A program made the position numbers and the translations under genes. DNA of 64,000 bases from contig RBKR01000003.1 of assembly GCA_004835665.1 (NCBI GenBank), forward strand, positions 1,674,001 to 1,738,000, read 5' to 3'. Below, piece after piece: positions 45,712 through 56,616 of the stretch. The DNA is from Phoma sp. XZ068. Lineage: Eukaryota; Ascomycota; Dothideomycetes; Pleosporales; Didymellaceae. Position 1 is the stretch's first letter. Each line of letters begins with the position of its first letter. A model generated the notes under the pieces. The model was not told the origin of the DNA, made no database searches, and saw only the letters and a program-made list of their open reading frames with translations.

Positions 45712-48358
45712 ATGGCTGCGCGAGACGGCTCGCCCATGTCCACATCGTCTATGCTGTCAAACCACGCGGCCCAGCACACCGGTGCCCGCACCACCTCCAG
45801 CGCGTCGCCGCCCATCTCGACGCCGCCCACGAGTCTTGACGACGGCGCCAGCGTCATGTCCGAGATCACCAAGCTGGAACAGACGACCGAACTCTACGAA
45901 GACGCCCCGGACACCCCACTAGTCGACGCGCAAGCTGGCGCGCCACTTGCTGCGCACGACACGTCCAACAGTGAGGCTCGCCGCCCGTCGCGGAGTTCGC
46001 GCAAGTCTGTCATCACGTACAACGTACAGATTCTCGCGGGAACCGCGATTCACACTCCCACAAAGTACCTCGAGAAGCACCACACAAACGTCCTGCACGG
46101 CTCCCTCGAGGAACTGGCTCCCAAGAGCAAAGACACACCATCGAAGAAGAGGACATCCAAGTCAAAAGTCGACGCGGCCAGTGCAATTGACTCTGCAGAG
46201 GAACAGCTCGCTGCCGAGGCTGCTCAAGCTGTGCGCCGGCGTACCTCATCACGTGGCACCGACCTTCGCAAAGAGACTCTGCGCAATCTTGCTGGCGTAG
46301 GGGAGGCTGTGACAAGCTCAATCGCGGGAGGCAGATCTTTCGTCCAGAAAGCTCTCCGAAGAAGCGCGTCAGATTCTCATCTTAAGTCTACGACATCTTC
46401 AGCGAGTCCTTCATCGTTGAGGCGCCCGCGCACTGCAACAGATACCGCCGATGAGGATGATACAGAGGCCACATCAGAGCAGAAAGAATTCCTGAAACCA
46501 AAAACCAAGGCTTGGCTCAAACAGGGCCTGTACGTTGGTCAACATCGTGACTTCGACCCTCGCCTGTCAGAAACACAGAATCGCGCCAAGAAGAGGGCTA
46601 GGAAGCACAAAGAAAGCAATGTGCTCCCCTTGCCCATGTTCGCCGGAGGTCGTCTACTGAGCGAAGACCCACGACACGTACATCGCCACTTCAAACTTCC
46701 TTTTGACACATACAATCCCTTGCCTAGGAAGGTCAAGGTTGATGGCTGGGTCAAACTTTCGAAAAGTATGGCTCGTGTCCTCTTCCACAAGACTTTACTA
46801 ACATTGCCATAGACCGATTCATTGGTGACGCATCTGCGTTATGGAAGCGTGACAAGCAAGACTCGTCTCAGTGCTATTGTGATCCCGAGGATGGATGCGG
46901 AGAAGCCTGTCACAATCGTATCATGGCGTACGAATGCGACAGCACGAATTGTAGACTCTCGCCAGAGGAATGTGGAAACCGTCCATTTGCAGAGCTCAAG
47001 AGACGGGGGAAGGGAAACGGCTATGATTACGGCGTCGAAGTCATGGAGACTGAAGGCCGTGGGTACGGTGTTCGAGCAATGAGGACTTTCCAGCCTCACC
47101 AGATCATCGTTGAATATGCTGGTGAGATCATCACTCAATCGGAGTGTGAGCGGCGCATGAAGCAGATCTACAAGAAAGACAAGGTAAGACGAATAAGCTA
47201 TACTGCAACTTCGGCTAATATAGACCAGTGCTACTATCTTATGAGTTTCGACAACAAAATGATCATCGATGCGACCCGAGGCACCATCGCGCGATTTGTA
47301 AATCACTCCTGCGAGCCCAACTGCGAAATGATCAAGTGGACTGTTGGCGGAGAGCCAAGAATGGCGCTGTTTGCCGGTTCTCGCGGAGTCATGACTGGTG
47401 AGGAGCTAACGTACGATTACAACTTTGAGTAAGTCTATGATTTGTCGTCGGCAGTATCTTTCTAACTCTTCAAAGCCCATTTTCCCAAAAGAACATACAA
47501 GAGTGCCGTTGCGGCACCGAGTCCTGTCGTGGTGTTCTTGGTCCAAAACCAAAGAAGCCGGTAGAGGAGAGGTCCATCGCCTCTGCTTTCATTGCTGGAA
47601 CCAAACGCAAGCTTCAAGATTTCCTTGGCTCGGGTCGTGCGAAATCAGAAAGTAACGCCGACTCTCCCAAGAAGCGGAAGATCCACGCCGGAAACTCTGT
47701 GACTACAAAGGTCAGAAATCTGGATGCCGCAACAAAAGCCGCTCGCGAGAGGGCCGAAGTTGACGCAGCCAAGCATTCTAGTCAGATCGCATCTCGCGAA
47801 GACCGTGCTATGAAGCGATCCTCCGCCTTCACCGTTTCAAAACGGTCACGACCAATTGTACGCCGCACAGCCAAAGGCTCTCTCAAGTCGACAAGAACTA
47901 CTACGGTTAGCCTGCAACGGAAGGCTGTCAGACCTGGCGCTTTGAAAGCTGTTGGCAAGTCTTCTCGCATGCAGACCGCCCCGCGACGGATGACCGCAGG
48001 CACACAAAACAGAAAGGGTGTGGCACCCTCAAAAAGACCGAGCACCCCTACATCAAACTCGGAGGATGAAGAGGACTCGGAAGAAGATGCTTCTCCCAAC
48101 ATTACACCTGCGTCTTTACGTAGTGCAGCAAAGCACGGCAGAAGGCGTGTTTTCAACTTTGACTCGGATTCACAGGCCACGCCCCCTCGGTCGACCGGAA
48201 AGCGAGGCGAAGCAACACGTGCCACTACCGTGAATAAATCCAGACCCGTACGACAGAAGCTCGCTTCCACCCAACGAGGCTTGCATGGCACCGGTGCGGG
48301 TGTCAAGAAACCGTTTCACCCCGCGCAAAGTAGGTCACGGACTATGAGAGGCAGGTGA
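45712..48358 (+). CDS. ASH1: ASH1-type histone H3K36 methyltransferase (AWS-SET-post-SET)
   Basis: Exons 45712-46765, 46813-47183, 47229-47428 and 47476-48358 give 835 aa. The order is a disordered Ser/Thr-rich N-terminus, a conserved pre-SET part (PLPMFAGGRLL, HFKLPFDTYNPLP), an AWS zinc motif (CYCDPEDGCGEACHNRIM), the SET domain (GYGVRAMRTF, RFVNHSCEPNC, ELTYDYNFDPFS), and a post-SET CRCGTESCRG. A basic, Lys/Arg/Ser-rich tail ends the protein. Filamentous fungi use Ash1 for H3K36 methylation in poorly transcribed chromatin. A canonical gtgagt at 48357 could splice to a short exon ending at 48443, replacing the final Arg by RFLSKAER. Confidence 0.9.
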
Positions 48359-49270
48359 GTTCAGTATGCTTCGAGCAGCGTCTTATACTGGAAGTGGCCA
48401 GATGTTGACTTGGTTTAGGTTTCTCTCCAAAGCGGAACGTTAAGATGTCACGGGTCCTTTGATCTTTCGTGGTAAAGCCTGTGATGCCGGTGCTGGCAAA
48501 TGTTGTCATTGTGTCTAGTATGTTGGTTTCTGAGCGTGCACGGGTACTTGTTGACCTCGCCATTGCAAGGTGTTTTCCAGTTTCTCAGTATAACCCGTCT
48601 TACGAATGTAATCTGTCTTACTTTCTATAAACATTTCCTGTACCATGCCATCGGTCGACTCAGGGAACCAACTCAGCTTCTGCTTTTTACGACTCAGACA
48701 GAATGACTTAATTATGGACTTGTCAATGGGAATATGAAGCAATCCCTTCCAGACGGATGGAGTTTGTTAGAGTATCGAGTGTCCCGCGTCGAACGCTTCA
48801 CAGCGAGCACGATATTTAGGCCTTGCCAATATATGTTGCGTCCAAATTCAAGCATCAATATTTCACAATCAAGCAGCAGTACGAGGGATAATCGTGCATT
48901 CTGACAAGCTCTATGAAACGAATCCTGTCCTATCAAGTGACTGGTGAGAGTATCCCCCATTCAGTACCATTTACATTTGAAACAAAAGAACCCCTTATCC
49001 TGCGCATCCAGCACTGCCTTCATCTCAGGAAAAGGACGAGCATGAGCCAATCACGATTGTTGAGAGAGGGGATTGTGGATGGAGATTGCCTGCTGAGGAG
49101 AGGACTAAAAGGCTGTGAAAACATGCTCCAAAATGCTGATGGATGAGCATTCTCGGGTCGTTGTCTTCTAGTGTATAACGAGTATCGAGGGAAGTGAAGT
49201 TGTGTTCAGGCCGGAAAGCGTTCAATCGGTGACTGTCCAGCCCATGCAGTTCCGAGCAATCACGTGTGAT
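48359..49270. other. Intergenic spacer
   Basis: 912 bp between ASH1 and the repeat microprotein gene. Only small, unsupported open frames are present. Confidence 0.45.
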
Positions 49271-49429
49271 TTACTGGACGACGCATTGCGGGCCACGGAT
49301 GTTACCCGAAGATCCGTCAGACTTTTGGACTGTGCACTGCGTACCGCGAATGTTGCCTGAGGATCCGTCGCCTTTCTGAATGGTGCACTGCACACCGCGA
49401 ATGTTGCCCTTGGAACCGTCGGCCTTCAT
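49271..49429 (-). CDS. 52-aa microprotein of three 17-residue tandem repeats
   Basis: ATG at 49429 and TAA at 49271-49273 bound a 53-codon frame. The product is three copies of a 17-residue unit, DGSxGNIRGxQCTxQK with small changes, one Cys per unit. The DNA copies (51 bp each) differ mostly at third codon positions, so the protein seems to be under selection. Upstream is a TATATAA box (about 49536-49544) and a C/A-rich leader with cases such as ccaaccaatc directly before the ATG, a pattern of strongly expressed fungal genes. There is no signal peptide or membrane segment. I do not recognise a family. Confidence 0.7.
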   Translation of the reverse strand: MKADGSKGNIRGVQCTIQKGDGSSGNIRGTQCTVQKSDGSSGNIRGPQCVVQ

Positions 49430-49535
49430 TTTGAGATTGGTTGGTTGGTAGATGAGGTGTTTAGCGAGTGTTGAAGAGCTTGTAATTGAAGAAATTGATG
49501 CTGTGGAGGAATTCAAACAGGGCAGATTGCACCGA

Positions 49536-49544
49536 TTTATATAA
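49536..49544 (-). promoter_or_regulatory. TATA box of the repeat microprotein gene
   Basis: On the minus strand the sequence reads cttatataaatcgg, about 110 bp before the ATG at 49429, leaving room for a start site near 49505 and a leader of about 75 nt. Confidence 0.5.
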
Positions 49545-49884
49545 GCTGGTGGGCGATAGGGGTGACGAACGAACAAAGGACTGCTCGCATAGTAGACCAA
49601 CTCAACCTCGCATGCGACCGCATAACAGTGCGCTCTTGGTATTGTGCTCTTTAGTATTGTTCCTTTTCCTGTCTTTAGAGTGCATCGTACACTTGACATA
49701 GGGATGCCCACCCTGGACTACGACATGAAGCCACATAAGATGGCTTCTTTGTCTTAGAATATAAGCCCAATCGGCTACCTGGATTAGCGTACTTCGCCAA
49801 ATTAGAGAATGAACTTGAAGAAGTGGTGATAAGGCCATATTGTAAGGGATACATTGGAAAACTCGCAATAATAGCCAAAGTAAA

Positions 49885-50247
49885 TCAGATGACTTGAAGG
49901 CGCGAATAGACTGCAAGGGCATTCTCGATGCGACATGTCCTGATCATACGTGGAACATATTGACCTCCCAACAAAACACTCGATGATCTCAAGAAGTCGG
50001 ACTTACTGATTCGTAGAGCCAACACACTGAGCGAAATTCGGCGAAGGCATCTTAGCTGCGAAGAGTGATCCCTCGAAAGATTTATGACGAGGATTAACCA
50101 GTTGCCCAACGTGTTGTGCACTTTCAAGGCCTCGAAACATATATTTTTGTGCCGGACGTACTTGAAACAACTCTGTGCAGACCTGTGTCTAGCATAGAAG
50201 TTAATTAGAAGCTTTAACACGGCAGTCTGTTCTCGGCTGTCAGCCAT
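49885..50247 (-). CDS. Hypothetical 120-aa frame
   Basis: A 121-codon frame opens with ATG at 50247 (MADSREQTAVLKLLINFYAR). Codon choice is moderately coding-like, and the predicted product is basic and helical, with no family match. It may be one exon of a larger gene or a chance frame in the 1.1 kb spacer (49430-50518). The rest of that spacer holds nothing I can support. Confidence 0.25.
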   Translation of the reverse strand: MADSREQTAVLKLLINFYARHRSAQSCFKYVRHKNICFEALKVHNTLGNWLILVINLSRDHSSQLRCLRRISLSVLALRISKSDFLRSSSVLLGGQYVPRMIRTCRIENALAVYSRLQVI

Positions 50248-50518
50248 GCCTTCAATCGTACTGCAGGCTGATCAAGTTTGTCGAGCAGCGGTTAGCGTAG
50301 TAACTACTCGCATAGGTGTGGCAGTCAGTGACTGCTACAGCCTGTTCAGCACCACCACGGGTTTTGGAACTCGCCAGGCAAGAATGTACGTATTGTTCGT
50401 GACATCGTGTCTTCGTGAGCAGTCAGTACTGTTAGCGTGGCCCAAGCGTGATCTTGAAATCTGAAGCCGACCTCCGAAACTTACGTACAAACATGCCATT
50501 TATGCCCCCATCATCAAC

Positions 50519-51852
50519 ATGGTACTCCGCGCCCTGACACCGCACATAACAAAGTTACCGCTGCGCAGGGGTCTTCAGACAACTGCTCCCGCTGCCCCTC
50601 AACGTGTCGCTGAATTCGCGTTCGCTTTTGAGTAAGAGTGAGCCAAGTTTAGGACAGCAGCTCTGCTAATTAATGGTTGCAGCATCGACGGCGTTCTGGT
50701 GTGCACGCCCTCCGAGGTACAATCAAGAGACAAGCTAAGATAGGAACCAGGTTCGAAGTTCAGACGCCCTACCCCGAGCTCATCAATCGCTTTCGTATCT
50801 TCAGGCGCAGCGCATCCCGTTCATCCTACTCACCAATGGCGGCGGCAAACACGAGTCTGAGCGGGTGGCCGACTTGAGCCGCAAGCTACGTGTGCCTCTT
50901 GATACTAGCATGTTTGTGCAGAGTCACACTCCTTTTGCCGATATGGATCATTATAAAGACAAGACTGTCATGGTGGTTGGAGGGGTTGAGGACAAGTGCA
51001 GACAGGTTGCAGAAGCTTACGGGTAAGTCAAGATCCGGGGGGAGATCTTGCAGGCATCTTGTGCTCAGGCCGTGTAGGTTCAAGACGGTTGTCACACCCG
51101 GCGATATACTGGCCGCCTATCCGGATGTCTGGCCTTTCTCGCAACAGTTGTTGCCTTACTACAAAACGTTCACTCGACCTCTGCCGGCCCCAATAGATCC
51201 GACATCGCCATCCACATCCCTTCGTATCGATGCGGTCTTTGTCTACAATGATCCTCGCGATTGGGGTCTTGACGCTCAAGTTATCAAAGATGTCCTGCTC
51301 TCCGAGCGTGGAATTCTTGGTACGCTTTCGCCTAAGAACGGAAACGTGGCTCTGCCAAACAAGGGCTATCAACAAGATGGACAACCAACTCTCTACTTTT
51401 CGAACCCCGATCTCTTGTGGGCCGCGAAGTATCATTTGCCCAGGCTGGGCCAAGGCGGGTTCCGAGAGGCATTGGAAGGTATATGGGCGGCAATTACTGG
51501 AGGCGAGCGGGAAGGTGTTCAACTTCAAAAGGTCGTCATGGGCAAGCCTTACAAGCCCACATATGAGTTTGCTGAGAAGCGACTGATTGCTCATCGGAGT
51601 CAGCTACTGCAAGGCAACCAAAACAAGCTCGAAGCTTTGAAGCGCGTGTACATGGTTGGCGACAACCCTGCAAGCGACATAGCGGGTGGAAATAACTATG
51701 TAAGTCCCTATGGGACCGACTGGGCCAGTATCCTGGTCAAAACTGGTGTTTATGTAGAAGGCTCACCGCCGGCTGTCCAGCCTCGGCAGATAGTGGGCGA
51801 TGTGTGGGATGCGGTAAGTTGGGCTGCTGCACAGGAAGGCTGGACAGGGTGA
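50519..51852 (+). CDS. Mitochondrial HAD-superfamily hydrolase, CECR5/HDHD5-like
   Basis: Exons 50519-50631, 50683-50698, 50751-51022 and 51078-51852 give 391 aa. Exon 2 is only 16 nt. Splicing yields FAFAFDIDGVLVRSSDALP, the HAD motif I with two Asp, then RIPFILLTNGGGKHE (motif II) and YMVGDNPASDIAGGNN (motif IV). The N-terminus MVLRALTPHITKLPLRRGLQ is a basic presequence, suggesting mitochondria. The physiological substrate of CECR5 proteins is not known. The second intron starts within ctggtgtgcacg; the first gt is used because only it keeps frame. Confidence 0.9.
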
Positions 51853-53036
51853 GCCAGCACAACGCTCTATCCTCCACTCCCTCCTTTTCGTGCCAACACC
51901 CGCTTTGCGTGCAGAGTCTTTTGTGGCAAAACAACATTTGCGAGTAGCTTCCTAGCTAGTTGAGTGTTGTGGGTGAGTGAAATCTGGACGTGCTACGAAA
52001 GCTGCGAGACGCGATGGATGATCACATAATGAAACCCCTTAGACAGGATTTGCTGTGCGAATTCCTACGTCGACAATGACTATGGATAGATGGACGTGGG
52101 CTCTAACTATACATCATCGTCCAAAGCCCGGCACGACCGAGCCAACCTGGAGATAAGCTTTGGCCAATCTAGTCTTCAGTCTGTGCAAAGGTATGTGTAT
52201 CATTCCAAGCCTCTTTTCGAGCGCAGCTCCTATTGCTTGCTCTATTGCTCCAATACACTTCTGGAAATCTTCGTCCGATCTTAATGTACTGCGAGCGCTA
52301 GCAAGCTTGTTCTCACATCATCCATCGTTCCTCTCTGCGGCTCTCAAGTTCATTGATTTTCATGTTGACCGCCTGCTTGTGCCTAATTGCACGCGCGTTG
52401 TATGTCGCAGCACCTGATCTCAATCACATCTAGAAGCGACCGTCATGTCGCTGTTAGGTTCGTGATCTAGATGTGTCGTTTCGAATGTAGAACGCGATTG
52501 GATTCTACTCGCTTACTAGAAATTTAACCTCGTTGCATTTACATGTGCGATTTTCAACGTTCACTGTCACTTCCTCTCCGGACGCACGGTAGTGTCTACC
52601 ATGTCGTACCTTCCCTGAACTCCACCACAATCGCCTCTTCGCCAATCGCCGCTCGCACCTGTTATTTTACCCAAGTCAACAGCCATATCTCGCGCGTTGC
52701 TTCCTACTTTGTGTTACAAACTGGCAATCAAATCGACAGCTTGTGGCGGCCGCCGCAGTAAGTTTCCAACACTCAGGTGTTGCCTACTCTCGTCCTTTGA
52801 GGCCCTTCTTACTACCAAGCAGGTTTCAGGTCATCGTAGTGCTACTACTACATTCGCTGCAACGAAATAGCAGCCAAGAGGCACTCTTGCGTCCTGACGA
52901 ACGCAGATCCATCCACATATCCGAAGAGTGTGTCAAACGGCCCACCAGCAAGCCGCAACGGATTCTCGTTGCTCCCCATATCGAACCCCAGATCCGACAC
53001 CATTAGGTTTCCAGCAAACCAGCAAGATCGAAGACG
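51853..53036. other. Long intergenic spacer
   Basis: 1184 bp with no supported gene. A good donor (gtaagt at about 52757) suggests a 5' UTR intron of the following gene, ending near 52824. Confidence 0.4.
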
Positions 53037-55040
53037 ATGTCTTACCGGCCACACAACGATGACGAGTTCGAGGCTGACCGAACTGATCATGGTAGTGTTT
53101 CTTTGGCTGGCATTATAAAGTTGCAGCCGATTCGCAGAAGAGGAAATAAAAGCTGGCGACCGATGCAAGTGAGTGATCTTGGAGAGCCTGGTAGCGTCGG
53201 TGGTGACTCCAGCTCCCAGTTCGATGACACAGAAGGCGTCCACGATACAGCTACCGGCTCCGATCTGCGGTACCCTTTCGACGAATTGTACGCAAAACCG
53301 TCTTCACGGACACAGAGTCTCTCCGTTAGAGATCACCTAGATGTTATGTACAACGGTACGAAAGGCAGCGAAGAGCTTGCCGCATTTGCTCGAGCTGCCA
53401 CTGCGGTAACTGGCCAAAGCATGACGCGTCACACAACCGGGCGACGTCGCGCACATCTCTTTCGCAGCCTGCCCGATCCATCTCAACTCAGTGAGCAAAC
53501 GGGCAAATTCGATGGACAAGTAGTATTCATAGGTCACCACAACCAAGATATCTCGGCACATCAATGGTCATCGTCATCCTTCCAATGGGTGAATATCGGA
53601 AGGTACTGTCACTCTCGAGGTAAAGTAGAAGGCTCACTGGCCTCGGACCGTCTTCGAGGAATTGACGAGTTCCATGATACACTCGAGTATTTTAAGCTGG
53701 CTGCCGAGAATCGCCAAACGCTCATCATCGAGAGCGGGCGTCCAGGGGATCACACCACACCGATGGAACAGTCATTGCATATGAGTATGGGTGTCGAATC
53801 GGTCGACAGCTATACATATGGCTCGAAGAGTGCCTTACGAGCTAATGCCAACACACGAAGCGAGACGAAACCACTCCTACTTTCGACAGTTCGCGACCCA
53901 TTTACGAACAATGTTCTCGAAGCTCCGTTTGTTGCAACAACCGATGCCACTCTATCAAAGTCCATGGATTGCAACAGGCTGATTAGCTCGACAGGATCGT
54001 TGGATCTTACCTACCGGTTCCCAACCAAGGCAATCACATACTCACCCCCCGTTAAGGGGCATGGCAGGTTTTCTCTAGAGAGCACTGGGAATTCTACTTT
54101 TAATGTTGTGCCTGCATCTACATTAAAGGAGATTGCTTTTGGTGAGAAGGCTATAATGCATCGTGGAACTACCGTTGCAAGCTATGAAGGATTGCGTCGA
54201 CTTCCTTCGAATGCAACGCAGAAGGCTTTCCATGACCGTTTGCAGATTCTGAGTAATGTCGAACAGTCCCGACTGACTTTACCAGTCCACGATAGTGCCA
54301 CTCAAGGCATTGAAACCTCTGAATCCGCTGCTCGCTATGCTGCATCAACATATCCGGTCATTCCTGCGTCTTACACAACATCGAGTCTCAATGCGACTGC
54401 CATGCCTTATGCTAAAGCAACTACAGCAGCTGTAGACTCTGCAGCATCCGAGTCCGACGCTAGTACCATTCACGCCGCTGCGGCAGGTCTACACTACAGC
54501 GATCCAGATGGCTTGCGGAGAGCCCAGCAATACGAAGTTGCAAATGGGCTGAACCAGCAAATCCCAACACCGCAGAGCTTCAAAGGGCCTTTCTTTGCCG
54601 AGTCGAAGCCAACTACTCACGATCCTACAGTTGCATTATCGGTACGCATTAGTGAAGAAGAGAAGCTTGTGAACTGGTTTCGCGACGGTCATCGTCCTGC
54701 CCGCCAGAGGGAGTACACCAAGTCTCTCATGGTAGCAGCGTTGGCCAATGATAAGACTCGGAACTTTGGAGCTATTGGGGATGTATTTGGAAAGCAGGAG
54801 AGTGGAGCTTATGCCAACACTGGTCCCTTTGTACGTTTGTACGAGAACCTTTCCGAGTACGTGGAGGAGTACCGCAATGGGGGCGGCCATTCGTACTTTA
54901 CACGACGATGGAAACCTGCGGTCCCGCAGCTTCGCCAAGTAGGACCGGAAAGCAGAAGTAGCTACTTCAGCAAGGGAAGCACTCAAGCGCCTTGGGCGAG
55001 AGCAGCGGCGTTGAGGCCTTCCGAGCGTATGTGGGGTTGA
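53037..55040 (+). CDS. Hypothetical protein, 667 aa
   Basis: One uninterrupted exon of 668 codons starts with ATG at 53037, unusual among these intron-rich neighbours. Most of the protein is polar, rich in Ser, Thr and Ala, and probably disordered. Two parts look conserved. Near the N-terminus lies IIKLQPIRRRGNKSWRPMQV. Near residue 535 is EEEKLVNWFRDGHRPARQRE followed by YTKSLMVAALAN, a short helical motif. No signal peptide, membrane segment or catalytic motif is visible. I do not assign a function. Confidence 0.65.
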   Translation: MSYRPHNDDEFEADRTDHGSVSLAGIIKLQPIRRRGNKSWRPMQVSDLGEPGSVGGDSSSQFDDTEGVHDTATGSDLRYPFDELYAKPSSRTQSLSVRDHLDVMYNGTKGSEELAAFARAATAVTGQSMTRHTTGRRRAHLFRSLPDPSQLSEQTGKFDGQVVFIGHHNQDISAHQWSSSSFQWVNIGRYCHSRGKVEGSLASDRLRGIDEFHDTLEYFKLAAENRQTLIIESGRPGDHTTPMEQSLHMSMGVESVDSYTYGSKSALRANANTRSETKPLLLSTVRDPFTNNVLEAPFVATTDATLSKSMDCNRLISSTGSLDLTYRFPTKAITYSPPVKGHGRFSLESTGNSTFNVVPASTLKEIAFGEKAIMHRGTTVASYEGLRRLPSNATQKAFHDRLQILSNVEQSRLTLPVHDSATQGIETSESAARYAASTYPVIPASYTTSSLNATAMPYAKATTAAVDSAASESDASTIHAAAAGLHYSDPDGLRRAQQYEVANGLNQQIPTPQSFKGPFFAESKPTTHDPTVALSVRISEEEKLVNWFRDGHRPARQREYTKSLMVAALANDKTRNFGAIGDVFGKQESGAYANTGPFVRLYENLSEYVEEYRNGGGHSYFTRRWKPAVPQLRQVGPESRSSYFSKGSTQAPWARAAALRPSERMWG

Positions 55041-55588
55041 GTATGGTGTAAGTCATTTATGGGACTTGCTGTGGATGGAATTAAGTTAGGTCGTGTAAAG
55101 TAGCCTACATGCAGGCATTCGCTATGAGCACTCGAGGGATCGAATAGATGAGCAATGGATATTGACTTTATTTGTTGGTTCTGTAAAGTCTGCTATGGTG
55201 GTTTCATGTTAGAGCCAACCTGGCAGATCTCTCAGGCTCAAATCTTGAGCGTTTGTTGCATCTCAGCGCTACGAGACCCTCCTATACACGATCAATAGTC
55301 TTTCGACGATGTGCGTCAAACGCCTTCTGTTATGCTGCCAGTGTTCGATTGAGCCATTGTCGACTGACGAAGGAAGGGACGACATCCTTGAGCAGTCGGC
55401 GAAGCGTTGCTACTGGATTGCCCACGCAGTTTGCGCCGGCGAGCGCGAAGTCCACGAGTTCGCACGCTGGTGCTGGTGTCTTGCGCTGAGGTTGCTCTCG
55501 CAGCAAATGTTCCTGGCTTGTTCTCGCGCCACAGTCCTGGTTCAAACATGGCACCTGGCTGACCCATTCTAAATCGCGAGCCAGTCTC
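55041..55588. other. Convergent spacer
   Basis: 548 bp between the 667-aa gene and RRP40. Short overlapping open frames at 55250-55570 are unsupported. Confidence 0.4.
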
Positions 55589-56362
55589 TCAAAGGCTCTT
55601 CAGAATATCAGCCGCGACCTTGCGCTGCCCACTCTCCCCAAGCGCCTTCTGGTCGACTTCTTGAATGCCCCTGCCTACCGCAAGCGTCGTCTTCACATTG
55701 CCCCCATCCACATGCACAAGCCCGTTCCTCCCGACCGTAATCTCAAAGCCCACCTTTGCACCTAGAACATCTAACAGAGCCAGCTCGCTCTTAGGCGCAA
55801 GCAGCCTCCTCGCCATACCCAGGCTGATCTTGAACAACATGCCGCCCTTGAGCGGACCGAGACCCTCGCCTTTCCCCGTGGAGGGGTCCACGCAGGTCAG
55901 TTCTGGCGGGAGGTCTCTGCCGGCGCTGGCGACGCGGCAGTAGACGAGCGAGTTTGGGGGGAGCTGGGGGCGGGTTTTCTTAGTGGCGCCTTCGAAGGCG
56001 AGGTGGGGGAGGGCCGCCGGGGGTGTTTCGGGGGTGAGCAGGCAGTTGAAGTTCTCGGCTGCTGAGCCGTTGACGGTGGCTATGACGAGGTCGCCGGTGA
56101 AGGGGGTGTACTGAGGGTGTTAGCATATACACTCGTATATAATCGAGAGGTTACATACCCTCCCGCTGTTGTACTCGACCAGCGCGGCGTTCTTCCTGTT
56201 GTCGGTCACAAGCGTCCCGGCGACAGTGGTGGTGACGGTGTTTGGCGGGATGTGTCGCAGGCCGGGGCCCAGTGTGAGCGTCTTCTTCTTGCCCGTGCCG
56301 GTGGGCAGAGCATGCTGGGGTATTACATCGCCGGGCAGGACGACGGTGAGTGCGGAGGCCAT
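55589..56362 (-). CDS. RRP40: Exosome complex component Rrp40
   Basis: Exons 56362-56159 and 56110-55589 (48-nt intron) give 241 aa. The order fits the family: an N-terminal domain (VVLPGDVIP, LGPGLRHIPP), an S1 domain rebuilt across the intron (SGRYTPFTGDLVIATVNG), and a KH domain ending GRNGLVHVDGGNVKTTLAVG. The conserved GEGLGPLKGGMLFKISLGMA lies between them. Rrp40 is one of the three S1/KH cap subunits of the RNA exosome, which processes and degrades RNA in nucleus and cytoplasm. It is divergent from SSZ1 with 254 bp between start codons. Confidence 0.93.
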
Positions 56363-56616
56363 GGCAATCGCAGGCGCTGGCGGGTGTGGTGTGGTGCGGG
56401 ACGTCACCGAACTTTTGGGTTGGGTGTTCCCTGACTAGCGCTAGAATTCGAGCAGACAAAATTTAAAATGTTAGTCCAGACAGCCTCCACGATCAACACC
56501 ACGCCGCGCACTCGAGATACACGAGTCCCGCCCACCGATCCGTCGCCCGAGTCCCAGCACAGCACCCGGACACACTGCAAATCAAGCGCGCCGCCGCTCC
56601 CCCCCACACAGCCAAC

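Noticed and set aside
55253..55572. Overlapping small frames on both strands between the 667-aa gene and RRP40
   Set aside because: Mutually overlapping, with no conserved motif, promoter signature or splice support.
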